A stretch of 64,000 nt of DNA from Mycolicibacter sp. MU0083 (GTDB lineage Bacteria; Actinomycetota; Actinomycetes; Mycobacteriales; Mycobacteriaceae): positions 2,976,001-3,040,000 of the forward strand of contig NZ_OY726394.1 of NCBI RefSeq assembly GCF_963378075.1, given 5' to 3'. The translations under genes and the position numbers were made by a program. Under the pieces are notes generated by a model. It had not been told where the DNA came from. It saw only the letters and a list, made by a program, of their open reading frames with translations, and did not search any database. Below, piece by piece: positions 26,862 through 38,449 of this stretch (the stretch's first letter is position 1; every line of letters begins with the position of its first letter).

Positions 26862-29189
26862 ATGGCCCGATTCCGCGCTACCGGTAAAGACGTCGCCTGC
26901 GACTACGACGAGCACGACGTGACCGTCGTGCCGCCCAAAGCCGAAGCGGCGGGCGTCCGCGCGGTGTGGGTATCGCTGCAACGCAGCCTGGCCCAGATGG
27001 GCCTGCTGCGGACCGGTGCCGCGTGGGCCCGGCTGAACCAGCGGCACGGCTTCGACTGCCCCGGCTGTGCCTGGCCCGAGGAGCAGGGCGGCCGCAAAAT
27101 CGCGGAGTTCTGCGAGAACGGCGCGAAAGCCGTCGCCGAGGAGGCGACCAGTCGCGTCATCGGCCCCGAGTTCTTCGCCCGGCACTCGGTCACCGAACTG
27201 TCGGGCAAACCGGAGTACTGGTTGTCACAGCAGGGCCGGCTGACCCACCCGATGGTGCTGCGGCCCGGCGACGACCACTACCGCCCGATCGACTGGGACG
27301 ACGCCTATCGGCTGATCGCCGATGAACTCCGGTCGCTGGGCAGTCCCGACGAGGCGGTGTTCTACACCTCCGGGCGCACCAGTAACGAGGCCGCGTTCGC
27401 CTATCAGTTGATGGTGCGCAGCTTCGGCACCAACAACCTGCCCGACTGCAGCAACATGTGCCACGAGTCGTCGGGTACCGCACTGACCGAATCGATCGGG
27501 ATCGGCAAGGGCTCGGTGACCGTCGAGGACATCGAGCACGCGGATCTGATCCTGATCGCCGGCCAGAATCCGGGCACCAACCACCCGCGCATGCTGTCGG
27601 TGTTGGAGAAGGCCAAGGCCAACGGGGCACGGGTGGTGGCGATCAACCCGCTCCCCGAAGCCGGGTTGATCCGTTTCAAGGATCCGCAGAAGCTGCACGG
27701 TGTGGTGGGCCGCGGTGTGTCGATCGCCGACGAGTTCGTGCAGATCCGCTTGGGCGGCGACATGGCGTTGTTCGCCGGGCTGGGCCGGTTGCTGTTGGAG
27801 GCCGAGGACCGCGATCCGGGCACCGTGGTGGACCGTGCCTTCATCGAGGCGCACTGCGCCGGGTTCGACGAGTACCAGCGGCGAACGCGCGCAGTCGATT
27901 TCGACGTCGTGTCGGCCGCGACCGGGATCGAGCACGCCCAATTGGTGCGTGTCGCGGAGTTGTTGCGGACCTCGCAGCGCACGGTGCTGTGTTGGGCCAT
28001 GGGCCTGACCCAGCACAGTCATGCGGTCGCCACCATCGGCGAGGCCACCAATGTGCTGCTGCTGCGCGGCATGATCGGCAAACCGGGTGCGGGCGTGTGC
28101 CCGGTGCGGGGGCACTCCAACGTGCAGGGCGACCGCACGATGGGGATCTACGAGAAGATGCCCGAGTCCTTCCTGTCGGCACTGGATCGCCGGTTCGGCA
28201 TCGAGACCCCGCGGGAACACGGGTATGACACGGTCGCCGCGATCCGGGCGATGCGTGACGGCCGGGTCCGGATGTTCATGGCGATGGGCGGCAACTTCGC
28301 CTCGGCGACACCGGACACCGAGGTCACCGAGGCCGCGTTGCGCCGTTGTGCGCTGACGGTGCAGGTGTCGACCAAACTGAACCGCAGCCATGTCGTCCAC
28401 GGCACCACCGCACTGATTCTTCCGGCCTTGGGGCGCACCGATCGCGACATTCGAAATGGCCGCAAAGAGGTTGTGTCGGTTGAGGATTCGATGTCCATGG
28501 TGCATCTGTCTCGGGGCCGCCTGCAGCCGCCGAGCGATATGGTGCGCAGCGAAGTGCAGATCGTCTGCGACGTGGCGCGCCGCACGCTCGGTCCCGATCA
28601 CCCGGTGCCGTGGGAACGGTTCTCCGACGACTACGACAGCATTCGGGATGCGATCGCCGACGTGGTTCCCGGCTGCGCCGATTACAACGTCCGGGTCCGC
28701 CGGCCCGACGGCTTCCTACTTCCCCACCCGCCGCGGGATTCCCGTGAGTTCCCCACCCACACCGGCCGGGCCAACTTCGCCGTCAATCCGCTGGAATGGG
28801 TACCGACGCCACCCGGTCGCCTGGTGCTGCAGACGCTGCGCAGCCACGACCAGTACAACACCACGATCTACGGACTCGACGACCGCTACCGCGGCATCAA
28901 GGGCGGCCGTCGGGTGGTGTTCGTCAACCCCACCGACATCGAGGCGCTGGGCCTGCGCGACGGCGACCGCGTCGACCTGGTGTCGGAGTGGCGCGGCGAG
29001 GACGGCGAACTGCAGGAGCGGTACGCCAAGGATTTCCTGGTGGTGGCGTATTCCACCCCGGTCGGCAACGCGGCGGCCTACTACCCGGAGACCAATCCGC
29101 TGGTACCGCTGGACCACACCGCGGCCAGGTCGAACACGCCGGTGTCGAAGGCCGTGGTGATCCGGTTGGAGCCGGCGGCGCGCAGGTAG
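26862..29189 (+). CDS. FdhF/YdeP family molybdopterin oxidoreductase
   Basis: A 775-residue protein related to formate dehydrogenase H and E. coli YdeP (Rv2900c type). Molybdopterin-binding segments include FYTSGRTSNEAAFAYQLM, NLPDCSNMCHESSG, AGQNPGTNHPRM and the C-terminal domain with AYYPETNPLVPLDH. The N-terminus has DCPGCAWPE, not the four-cysteine iron-sulfur motif of true formate dehydrogenases, as is usual for this family. The substrate is unknown; YdeP has been linked to acid resistance. It is not at this place in M. tuberculosis, so it is an insertion between birA and accD5. Confidence 0.85.
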   Translation: MARFRATGKDVACDYDEHDVTVVPPKAEAAGVRAVWVSLQRSLAQMGLLRTGAAWARLNQRHGFDCPGCAWPEEQGGRKIAEFCENGAKAVAEEATSRVIGPEFFARHSVTELSGKPEYWLSQQGRLTHPMVLRPGDDHYRPIDWDDAYRLIADELRSLGSPDEAVFYTSGRTSNEAAFAYQLMVRSFGTNNLPDCSNMCHESSGTALTESIGIGKGSVTVEDIEHADLILIAGQNPGTNHPRMLSVLEKAKANGARVVAINPLPEAGLIRFKDPQKLHGVVGRGVSIADEFVQIRLGGDMALFAGLGRLLLEAEDRDPGTVVDRAFIEAHCAGFDEYQRRTRAVDFDVVSAATGIEHAQLVRVAELLRTSQRTVLCWAMGLTQHSHAVATIGEATNVLLLRGMIGKPGAGVCPVRGHSNVQGDRTMGIYEKMPESFLSALDRRFGIETPREHGYDTVAAIRAMRDGRVRMFMAMGGNFASATPDTEVTEAALRRCALTVQVSTKLNRSHVVHGTTALILPALGRTDRDIRNGRKEVVSVEDSMSMVHLSRGRLQPPSDMVRSEVQIVCDVARRTLGPDHPVPWERFSDDYDSIRDAIADVVPGCADYNVRVRRPDGFLLPHPPRDSREFPTHTGRANFAVNPLEWVPTPPGRLVLQTLRSHDQYNTTIYGLDDRYRGIKGGRRVVFVNPTDIEALGLRDGDRVDLVSEWRGEDGELQERYAKDFLVVAYSTPVGNAAAYYPETNPLVPLDHTAARSNTPVSKAVVIRLEPAARR

Positions 29190-29196
29190 CGGCGCC

Positions 29197-29221
29197 CTAC
29201 CGGCGAGTAGGTTTCCGGTAG
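29197..29221. terminator. Inverted repeat after the FdhF-like gene
   Basis: CTACCGG at 29197–29203 pairs with CCGGTAG at 29215–29221 across an 11-base loop, 7 bases after the stop codon. No T-run follows. It could end the transcript ahead of accD5, whose start is 48 bases on. Confidence 0.35.
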
Positions 29222-31176
<1,955 letters not shown>

Positions 31177-31183
31177 GGCGCCG

Positions 31184-31825
31184 GTGACGAGACTGGTTCT
31201 CGGCTCGGCGTCCTCGGGCCGGTTGGCCGTGCTGCGCGGCGCCGGACTCGACCCGTTGGTGGTGGTCTCCGGCGTCGACGAGGACGCGCTGATGGCCGGC
31301 CTGCCCGCCACGGCGGGCCCCGACGAGGTGACCGGCGCGCTGGCCGCCGCCAAAGCGCAACAGGTGGCGACCGTGCTGCCATCGCCGGTGGCCGCCGATT
31401 GCATTGTGATCGGCTGCGATTCGATGCTCTATATCGGCGGGGAACTGCAGGGCAAGCCGGCCAGCGTCGACGAGGCCCGCGCCCGCTGGCGCGCGATGGC
31501 CGGTGATTCCGGTCGGCTACACACCGGCCACAGCCTGATCCGGTTGCGCGATAACCAGATCACTCACCAGGTCACCGAAAACGTGGTCACCACAGTACGT
31601 TTCGGCGATCCCACCGAGGACGACCTGGAGGCCTACCTGGCCAGCGGCGAGCCCCTGCGGGTGGCCGGCGGGTTCACCCTCGACGGTTTGGGCGGCTGGT
31701 TCGTCGACGGGGTGGACGGCGATCCGTCCAGTGTCATCGGGATCAGCCTGCCGCTGCTGCGCCGGCTGCTGCGTTCGGCCGGGCTGTCCGTCGCGGCCCT
31801 GTGGGCGGCCAACCCCGTGCACTGA
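31184..31825 (+). CDS. maf: Maf-like nucleoside triphosphate pyrophosphatase
   Basis: A 213-residue Maf/Ham1-fold protein that hydrolyses non-canonical or excess nucleoside triphosphates to monophosphates. Typical blocks are [19 protein letters not shown] at the N-terminus, [18 protein letters not shown] (catalytic Asp) and [19 protein letters not shown]. The usual SxxR context is SSGRLAVL here. The GTG start is 7 bases after accE5, inside the carboxylase operon, the same as in M. tuberculosis. Confidence 0.93.
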   Translation: MTRLVLGSASSGRLAVLRGAGLDPLVVVSGVDEDALMAGLPATAGPDEVTGALAAAKAQQVATVLPSPVAADCIVIGCDSMLYIGGELQGKPASVDEARARWRAMAGDSGRLHTGHSLIRLRDNQITHQVTENVVTTVRFGDPTEDDLEAYLASGEPLRVAGGFTLDGLGGWFVDGVDGDPSSVIGISLPLLRRLLRSAGLSVAALWAANPVH

Positions 31826-31906
31826 CGCCGGGCCCGCACCGCCCGCCGACACCGGGATCCACGACGGGGAGTGGCACAGTCGGTATCTCCCGGTACGCTC
31901 GGCATC

Positions 31907-32809
31907 GTGCCAGTGCCAGCCGATTCCAGCCCCGCCCTGCAGTCCTATGCCCACCCCGAACGGTTGGTCACGGCCGACTGGCTCGCGGGCAATCTGGGGG
32001 CCGCCGGTCTCGTCGTCGTCGAATCCGATGAGGACGTTCTGCTCTACGACATCGGCCATATCCCGACCGCGGTGAAGATCGACTGGGTCACCGACCTCAA
32101 CGACGCCCCGGTCCGCGACTACATCAGCGGTGAGCAGTTCGCGGACCTGATGAACCGCAAGGGCATCTCCCGCGACGACACCGTGGTGATCTACGGCGAC
32201 AAGTCCAACTGGTGGGCGGCCTACGCGCTGTGGGTGTTCACCCTGTTCGGCCACCCCGACGTGCGACTGCTCGACGGCGGGCGTGACCTGTGGGTGTCCT
32301 CGGGCCGTGAGACGACCCTGGAGGTGCCGTCGAAGACCACGAGCGGCTACCCGGTCGTCGAACGCCACGACGCCCCCATCCGGGCCTACAAGGACGACGT
32401 GCTGGCCAGCATCGGCCGAGTACCGCTGATCGACGTCCGGTCTCCCCAGGAGTACACCGGCGAGCGCACCCACATGCCGGAGTACCCGGAAGAGGGTGTG
32501 CTGCGCGGCGGCCACATCCCCACCGCGGTATCGGTGCCCTGGAGCAAGGCCGCCGACGACGCCGGCCGGTTCCGCAAGCGCGAGGAACTGGAACAGCTCT
32601 ACGGCTTCCTCAAGCCCGACGACGCACCGATCGCCTACTGCCGCATCGGGGAACGATCCAGCCACACCTGGTTCGTCCTGACCCACCTGCTCGGCATGGA
32701 CGGCGTCCGCAACTACGACGGCTCCTGGACAGAGTGGGGCAACACCGTGCGGGTGCCCATCGTCGCGGGTTCGGAACCGGGCCAACTCCCCGCGACCCCG
32801 GCCGGCTGA
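31907..32809 (+). CDS. sseA: SseA, thiosulfate/3-mercaptopyruvate sulfurtransferase
   Basis: A 300-residue double-rhodanese enzyme. Domain one spans about residues 15–140; domain two carries the active cysteine in [14 protein letters not shown]. The [16 protein letters not shown] stretch in domain two is typical of mycobacterial SseA. It moves sulfane sulfur and supports redox balance, and the next gene encodes a SufE-like sulfur acceptor. The GTG at 31907 is used; its stop overlaps the next start (TGATG). Confidence 0.93.
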   Translation: MPVPADSSPALQSYAHPERLVTADWLAGNLGAAGLVVVESDEDVLLYDIGHIPTAVKIDWVTDLNDAPVRDYISGEQFADLMNRKGISRDDTVVIYGDKSNWWAAYALWVFTLFGHPDVRLLDGGRDLWVSSGRETTLEVPSKTTSGYPVVERHDAPIRAYKDDVLASIGRVPLIDVRSPQEYTGERTHMPEYPEEGVLRGGHIPTAVSVPWSKAADDAGRFRKREELEQLYGFLKPDDAPIAYCRIGERSSHTWFVLTHLLGMDGVRNYDGSWTEWGNTVRVPIVAGSEPGQLPATPAG

Positions 32810-33225
32810 TGAGCCTGCCGGAGGGGCTGGCGCAGGTGGTCGCCGACTTCGCCGAGGTCGAGGGCCAGGACAAGCTCAGGCTGTTGCTGGAGTTCGCCGA
32901 CGAACTGCCCGAACTGCCCGACGAGCTGACCGAGTCGGCCATGGAACCGGTGCCGGAGTGCCAGTCGCCGCTGTTCCTGCACGTCGATGCCGCCGACCCG
33001 CAGCAAGTGCGGTTGTATTTCAGCGCCCCGCCGGAGGCACCCACGACGCGCGGTTTCGCCTCGATCTGGGCCGTCGGCCTGGACGGCCAACCCGCCGAGG
33101 TCATCTTGGCGGTGCCGGAGGATTTCGCGTCGCGACTGGGCCTGGCCGAGCTGATCAGCCCACTGCGGCTACGCGGGATGTCGGCCATGTTGACCCGGAT
33201 CAAGCGGCATTTACGCGCCGCGTAA
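32809..33225 (+). CDS. SufE-like sulfur acceptor protein (Rv3284-like)
   Basis: A 138-residue SufE-family protein. The acceptor cysteine is in [13 protein letters not shown], and the helical ends match the fold. It is translationally coupled to sseA, so it probably takes persulfide sulfur from SseA; in other bacteria SufE serves the cysteine desulfurase SufS instead. The M. tuberculosis neighbour Rv3284 has the same place and length. Confidence 0.87.
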   Translation: MSLPEGLAQVVADFAEVEGQDKLRLLLEFADELPELPDELTESAMEPVPECQSPLFLHVDAADPQQVRLYFSAPPEAPTTRGFASIWAVGLDGQPAEVILAVPEDFASRLGLAELISPLRLRGMSAMLTRIKRHLRAA

Positions 33226-33285
33226 GGGGCACCTGGAACAGGTTCGGCGGTGGCGCTTTACACTGCTGTGCAGCTAGGTTCTTAA

Positions 33286-35115
<1,830 letters not shown>

Positions 35116-35143
35116 CCGACATTCAGCCTGTCGAGATCAACGC

Positions 35144-35175
35144 CGGCCCGTGGTATCTGCGGATACCACGGGCCG
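35144..35175. terminator. Perfect 14-bp hairpin after accA3
   Basis: CGGCCCGTGGTATC at 35144–35157 is followed by loop TGCG and the exact reverse complement at 35162–35175. It lies 28 bases after the accA3 stop. No T-run follows, but the stem is long and GC-rich. It probably terminates the long accD5–accA3 transcript and marks the boundary between conserved core and accessory island. Confidence 0.7.
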
Positions 35176-35183
35176 ACGATCGT

Positions 35184-35519
35184 ATGGACGACCGGGTGAC
35201 TCTGGCCGATCTCGGCGAGACCGACCCGGGCTACGTCGCCGCGGCCGAGTCGGGGTGGGCGGAGGACACCTGCTACCGCTGGGCGGTCTGTGAGCCGACC
35301 ACCGGTGAATTGCTGGCCGAGGTCACGTTGGATCCCCGCGACGGCCGGGTCGGCACCCGCCATCGCGCCGGCCACCGCGACGCGGCCGAGACCGGGGCCC
35401 AGGCGGTGTCCCGGTTCGCCGCCGCCGCGTTAGGTCTGGCTCCGATGCGCACCGGCGTGGTCGGTGGTCCGGCGTCGCCCGACGAAGACCCAGGCCACCC
35501 CGCCGATCGCCAGGATTAG
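35184..35519 (+). CDS. Short GNAT-like protein, possibly a remnant
   Basis: An open frame of 111 residues from ATG 35184. The middle reads YRWAVCEPTTGELLAEVTL, which resembles the central strands of GNAT acetyltransferases, and a later segment (AAETGAQAVSRFAAAALGL) resembles the helix after the acetyl-CoA loop. The acetyl-CoA binding R/QxxGxG/A motif is missing, and a full domain needs about 150 residues. The last 90 bases overlap the usfY-like gene on the other strand. It may be a shrunken or decayed acetyltransferase; expression is uncertain. Confidence 0.4.
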   Translation: MDDRVTLADLGETDPGYVAAAESGWAEDTCYRWAVCEPTTGELLAEVTLDPRDGRVGTRHRAGHRDAAETGAQAVSRFAAAALGLAPMRTGVVGGPASPDEDPGHPADRQD

Positions 35520-35708
35520 CACCGCGATCCCCCACCCCAGGGTCCATGCGGCGTTGTGCTGCACGACGGCGCTGAGGAAGCCCACCAGGGCCAGCGCGGC
35601 CATCATGAGCATGAGCAGGCCCGGGAACTCGCGGCGGTCTTTGAACACCAGCCCGGCTCGCGGTCGAGTCGTACGACGCCGGTCGATCCCCTCGTCACTG
35701 TCACTCAT
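35430..35708 (-). CDS. usfY: UsfY-like small membrane protein
   Basis: A 92-residue protein. Its acidic N-terminus leads into RRRTTRPRAGLVFKDRREFPG, the family block (RTTRPxAG and DRRxxPG), followed by two membrane helices. UsfY family genes lie beside sigF and rsbW in M. tuberculosis; the molecular role is unknown. A SigF-type promoter stands immediately upstream with only 9 bases between the -10 element and the ATG at 35708, so the transcript should be leaderless. Neither sigF nor rsbW is found in this window. Confidence 0.7.
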   Translation of the reverse strand: MSDSDEGIDRRRTTRPRAGLVFKDRREFPGLLMLMMAALALVGFLSAVVQHNAAWTLGWGIAVLILAIGGVAWVFVGRRRTTDHAGAHRSQT

Positions 35709-35717
35709 GGGGTGCGC

Positions 35718-35743
35718 GTACCCGCGGCCGCGGATGGCCAAAC
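35718..35743 (-). promoter_or_regulatory. SigF-type promoter of the usfY-like gene
   Basis: On the reverse strand GTTT (35743–35740), a 16-base spacer, then GGGTAC (35723–35718). This matches the mycobacterial SigF pattern GTTT-N15–17-GGGTAT/C. The start codon follows after 9 bases. Confidence 0.75.
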
Positions 35744-35745
35744 CC

Positions 35746-36732
35746 TTACCCGTCGGCGCGCAGCGCGCTCAGCAGCGGTTCCGCGGCTTCTGCGAGGAAG
35801 GCGTCCTGGGTCTCACCGCCGACCTGGATCAGCGCGATATCGGTGAACCCGGCGTCGCGGTAGCGGTTCACCGCGGCCAGGATGGGCTCCGGGTCCGGTC
35901 CGCACGGAATACCCTCGGCGACGTCGCTCGGCCGCACGTAACGGGTGGCGGCTGCGAACGCCGCGGGGGTGGGTAGTTCGGAGTTCACCGCCCAGCCACC
36001 GCCGAACCAGCGGAACTGCCGGTGGGCGCGTGCCACGGCCGTCTCCCGGTCGGGGTCCCAGCACACCGGTAGTTGACCGATGACTCTGCCATCGCCGGGC
36101 AGGCCGGCCGCGGTCCGGGCCGCATGCCAATGCGCGACCAGGTCGGCATCGGGTTGCACGGCGATCAGGTGATCGGCGGCGGCGGCGAAGCGCTCCACGC
36201 CGTTGGGGCCGGACATGGCGACGGCAAGCGCCACCGGGACCTCCGGAAGATCCCACAGTCGCGCCTGCGCGACCTGGAAGTAGTCGCCTTCGTGATCGAC
36301 CGTCTCGCCCGTCAACAGCTCGCGAATGATCTTGATCGCCTCGGCGAGCATGCCTTGCCGGTGTCGCACGTTCGGCCAGCCCGCGCCGGTGACGATGTGT
36401 TCGTTGAGGTTCTCACCGCTTCCCAGTCCCAGGGTGAACCGCCCCTCGGCGAGGATCTGCACGGTGGCCGCCTGCTGGGCCACCACCGCTGGGTGGTAAC
36501 GCATGCTCGGGCAGGTCACGAAGCTGTACAAACCCAGCCGCTCGGTCGCATGGGCCACCGCCCCCAGCAGGGCCCAGGCGTTGGGAGCGTGCCCTTGCGA
36601 GGCCAGCCACGGGGAGAAGTGATCACTGCACACCGCGAAGTCGAAGCCGTGTTCTTCGGCCGCCACGGCGTACTCCACCAACTCCGCGGGCCCGTTCTGC
36701 TCGGTCATCAGGGTGTAGCCGATGCGCGTCAT
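35746..36732 (-). CDS. F420-dependent LLM-class oxidoreductase (TIGR03557-like)
   Basis: A 328-residue TIM-barrel protein of the luciferase-like monooxygenase superfamily, F420-dependent glucose-6-phosphate dehydrogenase branch. The features are MTRIGYTLMTEQNGPAELVEYA, CSDHFSPWLASQGHAPNAW, GLGSGENLNEHIVG-like and PVALAVAMSGPNGVE. F420 use is expected from the family and fits the fbiAB genes of this genome; the hydride donor or acceptor is unknown. A SigF-type promoter with 9 bases between -10 and ATG lies upstream, diverging from the heme-oxygenase-fold gene. Confidence 0.85.
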   Translation of the reverse strand: MTRIGYTLMTEQNGPAELVEYAVAAEEHGFDFAVCSDHFSPWLASQGHAPNAWALLGAVAHATERLGLYSFVTCPSMRYHPAVVAQQAATVQILAEGRFTLGLGSGENLNEHIVTGAGWPNVRHRQGMLAEAIKIIRELLTGETVDHEGDYFQVAQARLWDLPEVPVALAVAMSGPNGVERFAAAADHLIAVQPDADLVAHWHAARTAAGLPGDGRVIGQLPVCWDPDRETAVARAHRQFRWFGGGWAVNSELPTPAAFAAATRYVRPSDVAEGIPCGPDPEPILAAVNRYRDAGFTDIALIQVGGETQDAFLAEAAEPLLSALRADG

Positions 36733-36741
36733 GTGGCCGGA

Positions 36742-36766
36742 GTACCCAACCGCCGGTTCGCGAAAC
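36742..36766 (-). promoter_or_regulatory. SigF-type promoter of the LLM oxidoreductase
   Basis: Reverse strand GTTT (36766–36763), 15-base spacer, GGGTAC (36747–36742). The ATG at 36732 follows 9 bases after the -10 element, so the message is predicted to be leaderless. Confidence 0.75.
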
Positions 36767-36775
36767 GAGATGGCC

Positions 36776-36802
36776 GTTTGACCGGGTGCCGCCGCAGGGT
36801 AT
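36776..36802 (+). promoter_or_regulatory. SigF-type promoter of the heme-oxygenase-fold gene
   Basis: Forward GTTT (36776–36779), 17-base spacer, GGGTAT (36797–36802). It is back to back with the LLM gene promoter, with only 9 bases between the two -35 elements. A GTG at 36811 lies 8 bases after the -10. Confidence 0.75.
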
Positions 36803-36810
36803 CCGTGAGT

Positions 36811-37806
36811 GTGCCCGTTACCACGATCGAACCTCGGCTACCGCTTGCCTGCGGCGCCCTGTCGGAACGAGTCATCGAGGTACTGCAGGGTCCGGCGGGA
36901 TCGAGCGGCGCGCTGGGGCCGGTTCCCGCCGAGCCCTACGGCCGCGACCTGCAGCTGACCCTGTACCTCTGTTACGAGTTGCACTACCGCGGATTCTCCG
37001 GTGTGGATCCGGACTGGGAATGGGACGCCACATTGTTGGAGTTGCGGGCGCAGCTGGAGCACGCCTTCCTCGACGGTGTCCGTGCTGACGTGGGACCGAT
37101 ACCGCCGGACGCCACGGTGTACGACGAAATGGATTCTGCAGCAACGGAGCCCGCACACGGAAACGGGATCACCTGGTATCTACGTGACCGCGGCAGCTGG
37201 GAACAGGTCCAGGAATACTTCGTGCACCGCTCGCTGTATCACCTCAAGGAAGGCGACCCGCATGCCTGGGTCATCCCGCGGCTGACCGGGCAGGCCAAAG
37301 CATCGTTCGTGGCGATCGAGTTCGACGAGTACGGCGCCGGGCGCGGGCAGCGGCTACACCAGCGGCTCTTCGCCGATCTGCTGGCTGCCGCTGGGCTGGA
37401 TCCCCGCTATCTGGCCTATCTCGACGCGGTCCCCGCCGAGGCATTGGCCGTGGTCAACCTGATGTCCCTGTTCGGCTTGCATCGCCGCTGGCGGGCGGCG
37501 GCGATCGGCCATTTCGCCGCTACCGAGATCACCTCCCCGCCCGGGTCGGCCCGCGTGGTCGCCGCCCTGCGGCGACTGGCCGCCCCCGAGCCGTGCGTGG
37601 CGTTCTACGCCGAGCACGTCGAGGCCGATGCGGTGCACGAGCAGGTGGTGCGCCGAGACGTGGTGGCTGATCTGGTCGACTGTTATCCCGATTTGGAGCG
37701 CGACGTGATGTTCGGGATGCGCGCATTCGATGCTGTGGAGAGCCGTCTCGCGAATCTCCTGACAACCACCTGGTCAGCGGGCCAATCGACATTACTGACG
37801 CTGTGA
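36811..37806 (+). CDS. Iron-containing redox enzyme family protein (heme-oxygenase fold)
   Basis: About 331 residues. The central and C-terminal helical region shows a candidate di-iron ligand set (QLEHAFLDG, EYFVHRSLYHLKEGDPHAW, EFDEYGAGRGQRLHQRLF, FYAEHVEADAVHEQV), characteristic of the TenA/heme-oxygenase-like di-metal oxidase superfamily. The reaction is unknown. GTG 36811 is chosen because the SigF-type promoter would start transcription at about that base; GTG 36805 would be too close to the -10 element. Divergent from the LLM gene, with paired SigF promoters. Confidence 0.78.
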   Translation: MPVTTIEPRLPLACGALSERVIEVLQGPAGSSGALGPVPAEPYGRDLQLTLYLCYELHYRGFSGVDPDWEWDATLLELRAQLEHAFLDGVRADVGPIPPDATVYDEMDSAATEPAHGNGITWYLRDRGSWEQVQEYFVHRSLYHLKEGDPHAWVIPRLTGQAKASFVAIEFDEYGAGRGQRLHQRLFADLLAAAGLDPRYLAYLDAVPAEALAVVNLMSLFGLHRRWRAAAIGHFAATEITSPPGSARVVAALRRLAAPEPCVAFYAEHVEADAVHEQVVRRDVVADLVDCYPDLERDVMFGMRAFDAVESRLANLLTTTWSAGQSTLLTL

Positions 37807-37994
37807 CACTTAAGGTTTCGCTGGGTTTTACAGAAATTGTCGACGTTTCCTTTGCCAATCAAGATCCGGTTCGGTAACGTCTGGATTCTCCGGTTGAGCT
37901 CACAGCCGCAGCGGAACGTCACCGAGTCAGTGTTGACCGGGAGATTTCGCTGACGTCATCCAACAGCACGATTCGTCGCCTGATGGAGCCGAAC
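37807..37994 (+). promoter_or_regulatory. Leader and promoter region of the first STAS gene, with conserved hairpin
   Basis: This 188-base non-coding stretch is AT-richer than the flanking genes. At 37892–37907 it holds GGTTGAGCTCACAGCC, which can fold as a 5-bp stem (GGTTG with CAGCC, one G-U pair) and a six-base loop AGCUCA. A near-identical copy precedes the other STAS gene at 53738. Just before the start both share CTGATGGAG, acting as ribosome binding site. No SigF -10 motif is seen here. Confidence 0.5.
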
Positions 37995-38432
37995 ATGACT
38001 AGCAGCAAGATTACCGAGATCGCCTTCACCGCCCCCGCCAGCGAAGCCACCCAGGTGTGGCGCAGTCACACCGCCACCTTCATGGCGCATTGGGGCCGAT
38101 CGGGCGCTGTGTTGTCCGCCCACGGCGAGATCGACGCCGCCAACGCCGGCCGATTCGCCGACTGCGCAAAGCACTCCGCCGGCAGCGGCGAATGGTTGGT
38201 TCTGGACTTGTCCGAACTGACCTTCATTGGGACCGAGGGCTTTTCAGCGCTCAAATCGATCAGCGCCCAGTGTGCACGGACGCGGACCGACCTGATGGTG
38301 GTCCCGAGTCCGGCGGTGCGAACCCTGTTGCGGATCTGCGATCCGCATGCTCAGCTGCCGCTGGCGGCATCGCTCTCGTCCGCATTGGCCGAGGTGCAGC
38401 GGTCCGGGCGACCGCTGCGCCTCGTGCCCTGA
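37995..38432 (+). CDS. STAS-domain anti-anti-sigma-factor-like protein (paralogue A)
   Basis: A 145-residue STAS protein. The core reads GAVLSAHGEIDAANAGRFAD, then LVLDLSELTFIGTEGFSAL. In classic anti-anti-sigma factors a phosphorylatable Ser lies in D-S-S-G; here that place is G-T-E-G, a Thr with an acidic neighbour, as in the mycobacterial GTxGFSAL subgroup. It may bind an anti-sigma kinase such as RsbW. ATG 37995 is chosen because GGAG lies 6 bases upstream and the paralogue at 53874 has the same arrangement; ATG 37983 is in frame. Confidence 0.85.
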   Translation: MTSSKITEIAFTAPASEATQVWRSHTATFMAHWGRSGAVLSAHGEIDAANAGRFADCAKHSAGSGEWLVLDLSELTFIGTEGFSALKSISAQCARTRTDLMVVPSPAVRTLLRICDPHAQLPLAASLSSALAEVQRSGRPLRLVP

Positions 38433-38449
38433 CGATTCCGAAGGTGGCC

